Source of the DNA: Gemmatimonadaceae bacterium
Lineage (GTDB): Bacteria > Gemmatimonadota > Gemmatimonadetes > Gemmatimonadales > Gemmatimonadaceae
DNA length: 64,000 nt
Assembly (NCBI GenBank): GCA_035533015.1
Contig: DATLUQ010000051.1
Span: 1-64,000 of the forward strand
Reading direction: 5' to 3'
Part shown: one piece after another, positions 42,248-50,654 of the stretch
Position numbering within the stretch: position 1 is the stretch's first letter
Layout of the letters: each line of letters starts with the position of its first letter
Program-made: the position numbers and the translations under genes
Notes under the pieces: model-generated
What the model was told of the DNA's origin: nothing
Seen by the model: only the letters and a program-made list of their open reading frames with translations
Database searches by the model: none

Positions 42248-43519
42248 ATGTCTACTGCCCCTCATTCCAGCGCACCGCGACGGCGGAGCTCCACTTCACT
42301 CGAAGTGGTGCGCGAATCGGTCCACGTGACGGAACTGGGGGAGGCGCTCGGACACGCACAGGCGGACGCCCAGCGGGAGGCGATCCTGTGGCAGCGCTGG
42401 TTCCGGTATCTCGGCGTGCTGTTGGGGCTTCTCCTGGCGCTTCTGTTCGGCGCTTCCCCGCGCGACGCCGCGCTGATGCCGGTGGTGATCGCCTGCTTCA
42501 TCTACCTGGCCAGCATCATGGGGACCTCGGGGTGGGTGAAGCGGTCGGAGCGAGGCGTGCTCCATCCTGTCCTGCCCGTGGTACTCGCGACTGCCGACAT
42601 CGCCATGATGGCGGCGTTCTTCTACTTCGCGAGCACAGGGTTCGGGCACTACCGCATGTTGCTCATCGGGCTGCTGGCCGTGCAATTGGCGGTCTTCTAT
42701 TTCGGCAAGTGGCTGGGCGCCTATACGGCCGCACTCACCTTGGCGGCGTACTTGCTCGTCGAGTTGGTGTTCCCGCCGTTCGTCGCCGGCGGGGGCGCAC
42801 CGTTGAACCGTACGCTGGTGACGGCGGCGACCTTCGCCCTCGTCAGCGGCATCGTGATTCTCGTGTTCGGCAGCTTCCGCGAACGTATGGACGAATTGCG
42901 TCTGTTCTGCAAGCTCGTGGAAGACGGTGAACTGACGACGACGCTGACCGCCACCCGTGCTTCGCACCCCGACGATCTCACCCTACTGGCGCGCAGCTTC
43001 GAGACCATGCGCGACCGGTTCGCCGAACAGATCGGGACCGACCCGCTCACCGGGTGCGTGAACCGACGCGCCCTGGAGAACCGCCTGCGTACCGATTGGC
43101 GCATAGCGAAGCGACGCGGTTCGCACGTAGCTGTGGTGGCGATTGATCTGGACAACTTCAAGACGGTCAACGACTCCCGCGGCCACCCGGTGGGGGACAT
43201 CGTGCTTCAGCAACTAGCGGGCATCATGAAGGCCACGGCGCGCGACACCGACACGGTGGCGCGCTTGGGCGGCGACGAATTCGTAGTCGTCCTTCCGGAC
43301 ACGGGAAGGGAGGGCGCGATGACGTTCGCCGAGCGTCTGCGTCACCGTGTCGAGGAGTTCGCGTTCGGGCCGGACAGCGCGCCCGTGGAAGCGACGGTAT
43401 CGGTCGGCGTGGCACTAGCCGGCGGTACCGACCCGATCTCGCCGGATGTGCTCCTCCACGAGGCCGATCGGTCGCTGTACAAGGCGAAAGCGGGCGGCCG
43501 TAACCGCGTCTATTCCTGA
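42248..43519 (+). CDS. membrane diguanylate cyclase (GGDEF)
   Basis: 423 residues. Five or six membrane helices fill residues 45-215, then a HAMP-like helical linker and a GGDEF domain at about 265-420. The active site reads R-L-G-G-D-E-F near residue 342 and is complete. An R-D-T-D sequence five residues before it matches the RxxD inhibitory site, so product inhibition by c-di-GMP is expected. It would make c-di-GMP from GTP in response to a membrane or small-ligand signal. Its stop overlaps the start of the next gene as TGATG. The helices do not match a named sensor domain. Confidence 0.93.
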   Translation: MSTAPHSSAPRRRSSTSLEVVRESVHVTELGEALGHAQADAQREAILWQRWFRYLGVLLGLLLALLFGASPRDAALMPVVIACFIYLASIMGTSGWVKRSERGVLHPVLPVVLATADIAMMAAFFYFASTGFGHYRMLLIGLLAVQLAVFYFGKWLGAYTAALTLAAYLLVELVFPPFVAGGGAPLNRTLVTAATFALVSGIVILVFGSFRERMDELRLFCKLVEDGELTTTLTATRASHPDDLTLLARSFETMRDRFAEQIGTDPLTGCVNRRALENRLRTDWRIAKRRGSHVAVVAIDLDNFKTVNDSRGHPVGDIVLQQLAGIMKATARDTDTVARLGGDEFVVVLPDTGREGAMTFAERLRHRVEEFAFGPDSAPVEATVSVGVALAGGTDPISPDVLLHEADRSLYKAKAGGRNRVYS

Positions 43520-44514
43520 TGGCCGCCACCGTCGCCCGCCCGGACGCGCTGGTCGGGATCGAGGAATTCCAGCGCGCTGCCGCCACGCTGCGGCCGGTGG
43601 CGGTGCGCACGCCGCTCCTGCCCTGCGACGCGCTCCGCGAGATCATGGGCGCCGACGTGTGGCTCAAGCCCGAGATGCTGCAGCGCGGCGGGGCATTCAA
43701 ATTCCGCGGGGCGTACAACTACCTAGCCAACATGAGCCCGGCGGCCCGCGCGCGCGGCGTAATCGCCCCGTCGTCTGGTAACCATGCGCAAGCAGTGGCC
43801 TTGGCGGCGCGCCTGTTCGGCGTGCCGGCGACGGTGGTGATGCCCACGACGGTCACGGTGGCCAAGCGCGCCGGGGCCGAACGGTTGGGCGCGCGCATCG
43901 AGTTGGCCGGCACCACCACCGCGCATCGTATGGAGCGTGCGCTGGAAATCGCCCGCGCCGAGGGTTCGACGGTCGTGCCACCGTATGACGATCCAACGAT
44001 CATCGCGGGCCAGGGCACGGTCGGGCTCGAGATCGCCGAGCAGCTGCCGGATGTGGCGACCGTGTTGGTGCCGGTGGGTGGAGGCGGGCTGAGCGCCGGA
44101 GTTGCGGCCGCCGTCAAGCTCGTGGCCCCCGGGGTGCGCGTGATCGGCGTGGAGCCGGCCGGTGCGCCCAAACTGACGCGCGCGCGCGCGGCAGGAGCGC
44201 CTGTGCGGCTCGAGCACACCGCGAGCATTGCGGACGGCCTCCTGGCGGTGGAGATCGGGCGGCTGCCGTTCGCGCACCACCAGCGGTACGTGGACGATGT
44301 GGTGCTGGTGGACGACGCGGCGATTCGCGACGCCATGCGCCTGTTGCTCGAGCGGTCGAAGTTGGTATCCGAGCCGAGTGGTGCGATCACGGTGGCGGCC
44401 CTCGTGTCGGGCGCCGTAGTGCCGTCGGCCGGACCGGTGGTGGCCGTGCTGAGTGGTGGGAACGTAGACTGGTCGGGGCTTCAGGGACTGCTGTCGCCTG
44501 CCCTAACCGGCTAA
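43519..44514 (+). CDS. PLP-dependent threonine dehydratase / serine racemase-like enzyme
   Basis: 331 residues; start ATG overlaps the preceding stop by one base. The fold-type II PLP pattern is present: the PLP lysine in G-A-F-K-F-R-G-A (about residue 59), the S-S-G-N-H-A-Q substrate loop, and the phosphate-binding G-G-G-G-L-S-A-G. There is no C-terminal ACT regulatory domain, as in catabolic threonine dehydratases and serine racemases; biosynthetic IlvA would carry one. The reaction would be deamination of threonine or serine, or serine racemisation. Coupling with a diguanylate cyclase is unexpected and may be only positional. Confidence 0.88.
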   Translation: MAATVARPDALVGIEEFQRAAATLRPVAVRTPLLPCDALREIMGADVWLKPEMLQRGGAFKFRGAYNYLANMSPAARARGVIAPSSGNHAQAVALAARLFGVPATVVMPTTVTVAKRAGAERLGARIELAGTTTAHRMERALEIARAEGSTVVPPYDDPTIIAGQGTVGLEIAEQLPDVATVLVPVGGGGLSAGVAAAVKLVAPGVRVIGVEPAGAPKLTRARAAGAPVRLEHTASIADGLLAVEIGRLPFAHHQRYVDDVVLVDDAAIRDAMRLLLERSKLVSEPSGAITVAALVSGAVVPSAGPVVAVLSGGNVDWSGLQGLLSPALTG

Positions 44515-44558
44515 GGATTCGATTTGACGCTCTCCGGTTCGTGTAGCACCTTTTCCGG

Positions 44559-45608
44559 ATGAAGCGCCGTCCCAGTTGTCATACGGACTACGGTACCGAC
44601 GCCCAGTTCTGTACCAAGGATGGCGCACGTCTGATGGCGGCGGGCGATCCCGCCCCCAACGTTTGCGCCGCCGCACCGCACGCAGCGGCGGGCGGCGAGA
44701 TGCCAACGGATTCGGCGATGGTGGGCCGCGTGCTGGACGGCCGCTACCTGGTCGAGAAGAAGGTGGGTGAGGGGGGCATGTCATTCGTGTACCTGGCCAC
44801 CGAGCTCGGTACGCGACAGCCACGCGCGATCAAGATCCTGTCAGCGGCGCTGTCGCAGGATTCGAGCGCGATGGCGCAGCTAAAGCGGCAAGCCGGTCTC
44901 GGCATGCGGCTGGCGCACCCCAACGTGTGCCACATCATCCGGGTGGGCGAGACAGAGGACGGGCTCGTATACGTGGTGATGCCATTCGTGGAAGGGGAAC
45001 TGCTGTCGGACCGCAACAACCGGGTGGGGCACGTGCCGCTGGACGAGACGGTGCGGCTGGTGCAGGGCATGGCAGCGGGGCTGCACGTGGCGCACGAGCT
45101 CAACATCGTGCACCGCGATCTGAAGCCAGAAAATGTGATGGTATATGAGCGGCCGGACGGCACCGAGTGGCCGGTGGTGATGGACTTTGGGCGGGCCAAG
45201 GGGCGGCGAGCGGGGCCCGAGCTGCAGAGATTGACGGCCACGGGGGTCATCATGGGAACGGCGGAGTTCATGGGCCCGGAGCAACTGCGCGGTAAGCCGC
45301 TCGACGCGCGCACCGACATCTATTCACTGTCGCTGCTCACCTACGAGATGCTCACCAGCCGGCTGCCGTTCCAGGGACCGACGCCGCAAGAGTTGATGAT
45401 CTCCCGGCTGCGCAGCGACCCGATCCCCCTGCGCAAGATGCGCCCCGATCTCGACTTCCCGGAGGCCGTGGAGCGCGTGTTCAACGAGGCCATGGCCCGC
45501 AACCCCGACGAGCGACCCGGAACGACATTAGATTTGGCTAATGGACTGGCCGCAGGGGCGGGCGATGGCAGGGGCGTCGGCCCGATGGGCCAGGGGTTCG
45601 GACGATGA
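44559..45608 (+). CDS. soluble Ser/Thr protein kinase
   Basis: 349 residues. The N-terminus is a worn zinc-ribbon-like segment (C-H-T-D-Y...F-C-T-K-D-G) with only part of the usual cysteines. The kinase domain (about residues 60-330) has the Gly loop V-G-E-G-G-M-S-F-V, the ATP lysine Lys92 in R-A-I-K-I-L, the H-R-D-L-K-P-E-N loop at 185-192, D-F-G at 209-211 and G-P-E. The helix-C position that normally holds Glu is Gln111 (K-R-Q-A). No membrane helix or PASTA/TPR sensor follows, which is unusual for the group. Its stop overlaps the peptidase start as ATGA, so both are made together. Confidence 0.88.
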   Translation: MKRRPSCHTDYGTDAQFCTKDGARLMAAGDPAPNVCAAAPHAAAGGEMPTDSAMVGRVLDGRYLVEKKVGEGGMSFVYLATELGTRQPRAIKILSAALSQDSSAMAQLKRQAGLGMRLAHPNVCHIIRVGETEDGLVYVVMPFVEGELLSDRNNRVGHVPLDETVRLVQGMAAGLHVAHELNIVHRDLKPENVMVYERPDGTEWPVVMDFGRAKGRRAGPELQRLTATGVIMGTAEFMGPEQLRGKPLDARTDIYSLSLLTYEMLTSRLPFQGPTPQELMISRLRSDPIPLRKMRPDLDFPEAVERVFNEAMARNPDERPGTTLDLANGLAAGAGDGRGVGPMGQGFGR

Positions 45609-47236
45609 TCCGCCGGTGGGCGTCCGTGGTGGCCGCGGTGACGCTGTTGGGGGGAACCGCGCGGGCGCAGGGGGCGTCGTCGTCGCCGCTCCTGGACGTG
45701 CTCCACTACCACTTCGCGCTCACGCTTCCCGACAGCGGCCACCGGTTCGAGGCGGCCGTCATGATCACCGTAGCCCGGCGCGGTCCGGCCGACACGCTGA
45801 CGCTCGACCTCGCGGGGCTGGATGTGGATCGCGTGCTCGTGGACGGGCGCGGCGTCACCGCACGACGGGCCGGCGACCGGCTGCTCGTGCCGCTGCCGGT
45901 GGGAACGCATGACACGCTGCTCGTGCGCGTGGTGTATGGGGGCACGCCCGACGACGGCCTGATCATTCGGCGCGACACCGCCGGCCGTTGGACCTACTTC
46001 GGCGACAACTGGCCGAACCGCGCCCGGCACTGGCTGCCCACCGTGGACCGGCCCAGCGACAAGGCCACGGTGTCGTGGTGGGTGAGCGCACCGGCGTCGG
46101 AGACGGTGGTGGGCAATGGCATGATGACGGGTCGGCATGCGGCGCCGCCGCTCGTGCCGGGCGGCGCGCCGCGCGAGGTCACCGAGTGGAACGAGATTCA
46201 TCCCATCAGCACGTATCTCATGGTGATCGCGGCCGCCCCATTGGTGGAAACACGGCTTGGGGAAACGGCGTGCGGCTACGGCAGCTCGGCGCGGTGCGTG
46301 CCGCAGATGGTGTACACCGCACCGGAACAAGCCAACTATATGCCGGGGCCATTCGCGGCGGCCGATAGCATCGTGACCTTCTTCGCGCAATTGATCGCGC
46401 CCTTCCCGTTCGAGAAGCTGGCGCATCTGCAGAGTTCCACGCAGTTCGGTGGCATGGAGAACGCCACCGAGATCTTCTATTCGGATGAAGCCTTTCGCCG
46501 GCACACGATGAACGACGGCCTCATCTCGCACGAGACCGCGCATCAGTGGTTCGGCGACGCAGTCACGGAGCGTGATTGGCCGGACCTCTGGCTGTCGGAA
46601 GGTTTTGCTACGTACTTCTCGGCGCTGTGGACCGAGCATGCGCGCGGCGACAGCGCGTTCCGCGAGGCCATGGCCGGGATCCGTCGCCGTGTGTTGAGTG
46701 ATAGACGGGTGGCGACACGGCCCGTGATCGACACCACGGAGACGAACCTGATGGCACTGCTCGATGCCAACAGTTACCAGAAGGGCGGGTTCGTGCTGCA
46801 CATGCTGCGCCGCTCGCTCGGCGACAGTGCGTTCTTCCGTGGACTACGGATCTACTTCCACGCGCATGAATACGGGAATGCGACCTCGGCCGATCTTGAG
46901 CACGCTCTGGAGCAGAGTTCGGGGAGGCGGCTGCAAGCGTTCTTCGACCAGTGGCTCCGCCGGCCCGGGTATCCGGAGCTCACGGTGACCTGGGCATACG
47001 ATGCGGCGGCACGCGCCGTTCATCTGCGGGTTGTCCAGGGTGACCGGTTCGGCTACTTCCACGTGCCGCTCACGGTGGAGTTGCGCGATGCCGCAGGTCA
47101 CACGGAGCGGGCGACGATCGACGTCGATGCGCTCACGGAGACGGCGGCGACGATTCCCGTGACGCTCGCCTCGGCACCCACAACGCTCGTAGCGGACCCG
47201 GACGTCTCGCTGCTGGCGCGCCTCGACGTGAAGTGA
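45605..47236 (+). CDS. secreted M1 family aminopeptidase
   Basis: 543 residues with a Sec signal peptide (cleavage after ARAQG near residue 23). The zinc site is H309-E-T-A-H313 with Glu332 in L-S-E-G-F-A; the exopeptidase G-G-M-E-N motif is present before it. M1 enzymes remove N-terminal amino acids in the periplasm or outside the cell. The domain after the catalytic part is short, ending near a beta-rich segment, and the large C-terminal ARM-like domain of ERAP-type enzymes is absent. Translation is coupled to a protein kinase gene, an unusual partnership. A CoA-binding protein gene is convergent downstream. Confidence 0.92.
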   Translation: MIRRWASVVAAVTLLGGTARAQGASSSPLLDVLHYHFALTLPDSGHRFEAAVMITVARRGPADTLTLDLAGLDVDRVLVDGRGVTARRAGDRLLVPLPVGTHDTLLVRVVYGGTPDDGLIIRRDTAGRWTYFGDNWPNRARHWLPTVDRPSDKATVSWWVSAPASETVVGNGMMTGRHAAPPLVPGGAPREVTEWNEIHPISTYLMVIAAAPLVETRLGETACGYGSSARCVPQMVYTAPEQANYMPGPFAAADSIVTFFAQLIAPFPFEKLAHLQSSTQFGGMENATEIFYSDEAFRRHTMNDGLISHETAHQWFGDAVTERDWPDLWLSEGFATYFSALWTEHARGDSAFREAMAGIRRRVLSDRRVATRPVIDTTETNLMALLDANSYQKGGFVLHMLRRSLGDSAFFRGLRIYFHAHEYGNATSADLEHALEQSSGRRLQAFFDQWLRRPGYPELTVTWAYDAAARAVHLRVVQGDRFGYFHVPLTVELRDAAGHTERATIDVDALTETAATIPVTLASAPTTLVADPDVSLLARLDVK

Positions 47237-47252
47237 CACGCGCCGGTGCGTG

Positions 47253-47705
47253 TCACCGGCCGATGCGCCGCGCCTCCAGCATCAGACAGTGATCCTGCAC
47301 GACGTCGATGCCGGCGCGGGCCAGCCGCTCGGCGGCCTCGTCGTTACGGATCCCCTGCTGGAACCAAACGGCCTTGGGGTGTTTGGCGATCATGTCGTCG
47401 ACGTGGGCGGGAATGTCCTTCGGGCGCCTGAACACGTCCACGAGATCGACGGGGCCGGGGACGGCCGCCAGCGTGCGGTATACGGGCTGCCCCAGGATCT
47501 GGGTAACGTCCGGATAGTACACTGGTACGGGGACGACCTCGAATCCCGCCTTTTGCAGATATTCGGGAATGAGATACGCGGACTGTTGCGACTCGGGCGT
47601 CTTGATGCCGAGCACGGCGATGCGGTGCGACTGCTCGATGATACGGCGGAGTCCCGCGTCGTCCTCTATGAGGTGGCCGCGCCAGGCGGCGGACGTATCG
47701 GTCAT
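47253..47705 (-). CDS. CoA-binding domain protein (YccU type)
   Basis: 150 residues from the ATG at 47705; the longer frame would overlap the next gene's promoter region. A Rossmann-like CoA-binding domain is visible: R-I-A-V-L-G-I-K near residue 28, Y-L-I-P-E-Y-L-Q-K-A-G-F, V-D-L-V-D-V-F-R-R-P-K-D-I and the C-terminal A-V-W-F-Q-Q-G-I. This is the same fold as the N-terminal domain of succinyl-CoA synthetase alpha. It is a stand-alone protein, so it may bind CoA or an acyl-CoA without being an enzyme. Divergent from the lysine-dehydrogenase-like gene. Confidence 0.88.
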   Translation of the reverse strand: MTDTSAAWRGHLIEDDAGLRRIIEQSHRIAVLGIKTPESQQSAYLIPEYLQKAGFEVVPVPVYYPDVTQILGQPVYRTLAAVPGPVDLVDVFRRPKDIPAHVDDMIAKHPKAVWFQQGIRNDEAAERLARAGIDVVQDHCLMLEARRIGR

Positions 47706-47756
47706 GGGGCGTTTGGTAATGGTGACCCAAGGGGTCCCGATTGCGGACGGCTTGGC

Positions 47757-47786
47757 GTGACAGGCGAAGGAACGAACGGTTAGCTT
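47757..47786 (+). promoter_or_regulatory. possible promoter of the lysine-dehydrogenase-like gene
   Basis: GTGACA at 47757-47762 matches the -35 consensus at five of six bases; after 18 bases TAGCTT (47781-47786) could serve as -10. The predicted leader is about 38 bases and contains GGAGA before the ATG at 47831. Confidence 0.35.
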
Positions 47787-47830
47787 TGAACAATACAACG
47801 CTCCCCAACCGATTTCTGGAGATGGCATAG

Positions 47831-48982
47831 ATGAAGATGCTCGTGCTGGGTGCGGGGCTCCAGGGCTCTGCCTGCGCGTACGATCTGCTGCGGGATCCTG
47901 AAGTGACCGAAGTCCGCATCGCCGACTTGCACGTGAACGATCTGCCCGCGTTCCTGGCGACGGCACCCGGCGCGGACAAGAAGCTCAAGGGGGTGAAGCT
48001 TGATGTGCGGGACCGGGCGGCCGTGCTGGCGGCCATGAAGGGATGCGACGCCGTGATGAGCGCCATCCCTTACTACTTCAACTTCGAGATGGCCGGGTGT
48101 GCGGTGGAAGCCGGTGTCCACTTTGCGGACCTGGGTGGAAACACGGAGATCGTCTTCCAGCAAAAGGCGCTGGACGCCGAGGCCAGGAAGAAGAAGATCT
48201 CGGTGATGCCCGACTGCGGGCTGGCTCCGGGGATGGTGAACATCCTGGCCGAGCATGGCATTCGCCAGTTGGATACGGTAGATGCGGTGAAGATCTTCGT
48301 GGGTGGGCTTCCACAGCATCCGCAGGCACCGCTCAACTATCAGATCGTGTATTCCCTGGAAGGGGTGCTCGACTACTACACCACGCTCTCGTGGGTGCTG
48401 CGCAACGGAAAACGGACGCAGGTCAAGGCGCTGTCGGAAGTGGAGCCGATGAGCTTCGCGTCGCCGATCGGGACGCTGGAGGCGTTCCACACGGCGGGCG
48501 GGCTATCGACGATGGCGTTCCGGTACGAGGGCAAGATCCCGACGATGGAATACAAGACGCTCCGGTATCCGGGCCATGCGAAAATCATGGAGGCGATTCG
48601 CGACCTCGGCCTGCTGGAACAGCAGCCGATCAACGTGAAGGGCGTGCAGGTGTCGCCGCGCGACGTGGCGGTGGCCGCCATGGGACCGCGGCTCACCAAG
48701 CCTGAAAGCGCCGACCTCGTGGCATTGCGCGTGATCGTCACCGGGAAGAAGGACGGGAAACCGAAAACCTTCGAGTGGGAGCTCGTGGATCGGTACGACG
48801 AAGCGCACGGGATCAGCGCGATGGAGCGCACCACGGGCTACTCGCTGGCCATCACCGGACTCATGCAGGCCAGGGGGCAGGTGGCGGTGATGGGCGTGCA
48901 CACGCCCGATGAGGCAATGCCGGCCGAGGCGTACATCGCGGAGCTTGGCAAGCGGGGCATCGATATCCGCGAAGTTCGATAA
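47831..48982 (+). CDS. saccharopine dehydrogenase family, lysine 6-dehydrogenase-like
   Basis: 383 residues, start ATG with GGAGA eight bases upstream. N-terminal Rossmann domain with V-L-G-A-G-L-Q-G, then the catalytic/dimerisation domain. From memory, its layout closely follows bacterial L-lysine 6-dehydrogenase: D-L-G-G-N, D-C-G-L-A-P-G-M-V-N-I, G-G-L-P-Q-H-P, Y-S-L-E-G-V-L-D-Y-Y and L-E-A-F-H-T-A-G-G. That enzyme oxidises the epsilon-amino group of lysine with NAD to give piperideine-6-carboxylate. A different amino or carboxynorspermidine-type substrate within the same family is possible. Together with kamA it gives the window two lysine-using enzymes, on different transcripts. Confidence 0.8.
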   Translation: MKMLVLGAGLQGSACAYDLLRDPEVTEVRIADLHVNDLPAFLATAPGADKKLKGVKLDVRDRAAVLAAMKGCDAVMSAIPYYFNFEMAGCAVEAGVHFADLGGNTEIVFQQKALDAEARKKKISVMPDCGLAPGMVNILAEHGIRQLDTVDAVKIFVGGLPQHPQAPLNYQIVYSLEGVLDYYTTLSWVLRNGKRTQVKALSEVEPMSFASPIGTLEAFHTAGGLSTMAFRYEGKIPTMEYKTLRYPGHAKIMEAIRDLGLLEQQPINVKGVQVSPRDVAVAAMGPRLTKPESADLVALRVIVTGKKDGKPKTFEWELVDRYDEAHGISAMERTTGYSLAITGLMQARGQVAVMGVHTPDEAMPAEAYIAELGKRGIDIREVR

Positions 48983-49023
48983 GTCGCAGCGGCGCGACTA
49001 GCCGATCGGCCAGCTCCGACCGA

Positions 49024-50583
49024 TCAGTTTCTCGAGAACGAGGCGAGCGCGGCGCCGGTCTTGTCCATGGCGGCGCGCGCATTCCAGCGGTCGCCGCCGT
49101 TGTAGATCAGTGCAAAGGCCAGGATCTCGCCATCCTCGGCGGTCACATAGCCGGCGAGCGAGGCCACGGTATTGGTGGTGCCGGTCTTGGCGTGCAGGTT
49201 GCCCTGGGCGGCGGTGCGCCGCATGCGGGCCTTGAGCAGTTCGGACTCGCCGGCCACGGGCAACGAGGCGTGGAAGGCCGACGACCACGGCGCGTAATGC
49301 GCATAGGCGAGCAGGCTCACCATAGCGCGGGGCGTGACCGAATCGCGGACCGAGAGGCCGCTGCCGTCGGATACGCGTACGTCGGCGGCGGGCACACCGA
49401 CCTTGTCGGTGAGGAAGGTATGCAGGGCGGTCTCGCCGGCTTCGACCGACCCGATGTGGTCGGGCGCCGTAGCGCGCGCCGCGTCGCGGAACAGCAACTC
49501 CGCGACGTGGTTGATGCTCTCACGGTTCATCTCCGAGACGATCTCGGCCAGCGGCGGTGATTCGAGCGAGGCCATCCGGATGGCCGACGGCGGCGTCACC
49601 GCCTCGCGGAGGGTACCGTCCACCGTGATGCCGAGGGCGGCGAGTGAAGCGCGGAGGGCGCCGGCAGCGAAGAGCGGCGGGTCGTCGACGACGAGGGAAT
49701 AGCGCTTGGTCGTGGCACGCGTGCCGATCCAGCCGCGCACTGCGATGTCGCCCTCGCCACGGCGATAGATAGTGATCGAGGCGCCGGTGCGGCCCGGCTT
49801 GATCGTAACCTGATTGCTGATCGTGAACGCGGTGCTGGCCGGCTCGAGCACCACCTTGCCGCTCCTCGCGCCCGGCGAGACGGCTACCCAGACGACGTTC
49901 TCATTGAGCGAAAGCGCCGAGACGGGAGCGGCATACGCCGCCGAGAGATAGCGGTGCTTCCATCCGTCGGGAATGGGCTGGTCCGTGAAGGCGCTGGCGT
50001 CGGCGATGAGGTCGCCGGTCACATGGCGAAGTCCGGTAGCGGCAAGGGCCTGCGCCAAGCGATCCATAGGCGAGCTGGCCGAACCGAGGAAGCGGGTGGA
50101 GAGCGAGGGATCGCCGCCGCCCCGAAGGTACAGGTTGCCATGGAGTGTGCCGTCGCGGTCGATCGTTGTGTCGCGCAGAACATCGGTGCCGAGCTGGTAG
50201 TTGGGTCCGAAACGATCGAACGCAAGCCCGGTGGTGAACAGTTTGAGTGTCGACGCGGGCTGCATCAACTCGTCGGCGTTGCGCGTGAAGAGCGTGTCAC
50301 CTCGTGTCAGCGAGACGACGATGGCGCCCCACCGACCGCCACGCACCTTGGTCGTGAGGAAATAGTCCAGATCGAGGTCGAGGTCCCGGACGCTCTTCGA
50401 CTTGGCGGCGCGAGACGCGATGGGGCGCGCCGGCACGCGCCAGTTCGCTGGCGCCGCCGCGCTGGCCCCTGGGACGGTGGACGTCGGGGTGGGCGCGCCC
50501 TTCGGCGCGTCGGCAACGGCGCGCGTGGCGGCGACGAGTGTGGCGCCGCCGAGCAGCAGGGCGAAAGGGACCGCGATTTTCAT
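49024..50583 (-). CDS. dacB: D-alanyl-D-alanine carboxypeptidase / endopeptidase (peptidase S13, PBP4 type)
   Basis: 519 residues from the ATG at 50583; the open frame extends 192 codons upstream into the next gene and is not used. A Sec signal peptide (about 25 residues) is followed by a Pro/Ala linker. Penicillin-binding motifs are S-T-L-K (in QPASTLKLF), S-I-N (in NRESINHVAELLF) and K-T-G (HAKTGTTNT), in S13 order with the large inserted domain between the first two. It trims or cuts peptidoglycan peptides in the periplasm. The window also holds a class A PBP, but the genes are not linked. Confidence 0.92.
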   Translation of the reverse strand: MKIAVPFALLLGGATLVAATRAVADAPKGAPTPTSTVPGASAAAPANWRVPARPIASRAAKSKSVRDLDLDLDYFLTTKVRGGRWGAIVVSLTRGDTLFTRNADELMQPASTLKLFTTGLAFDRFGPNYQLGTDVLRDTTIDRDGTLHGNLYLRGGGDPSLSTRFLGSASSPMDRLAQALAATGLRHVTGDLIADASAFTDQPIPDGWKHRYLSAAYAAPVSALSLNENVVWVAVSPGARSGKVVLEPASTAFTISNQVTIKPGRTGASITIYRRGEGDIAVRGWIGTRATTKRYSLVVDDPPLFAAGALRASLAALGITVDGTLREAVTPPSAIRMASLESPPLAEIVSEMNRESINHVAELLFRDAARATAPDHIGSVEAGETALHTFLTDKVGVPAADVRVSDGSGLSVRDSVTPRAMVSLLAYAHYAPWSSAFHASLPVAGESELLKARMRRTAAQGNLHAKTGTTNTVASLAGYVTAEDGEILAFALIYNGGDRWNARAAMDKTGAALASFSRN

Positions 50584-50654
50584 GTCAGCGAAGGGACCGA
50601 TGGATGTCGCACGGGCGGGTGAATGGCCTGAGCGTGTGAGCGAGCCTGAAGGGC

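Noticed and set aside
45341-46801. 486-codon minus-strand frame across the kinase and M1 peptidase genes
   Set aside because: Both plus-strand genes are full length with catalytic motifs, and the antisense frame has no supporting signals.
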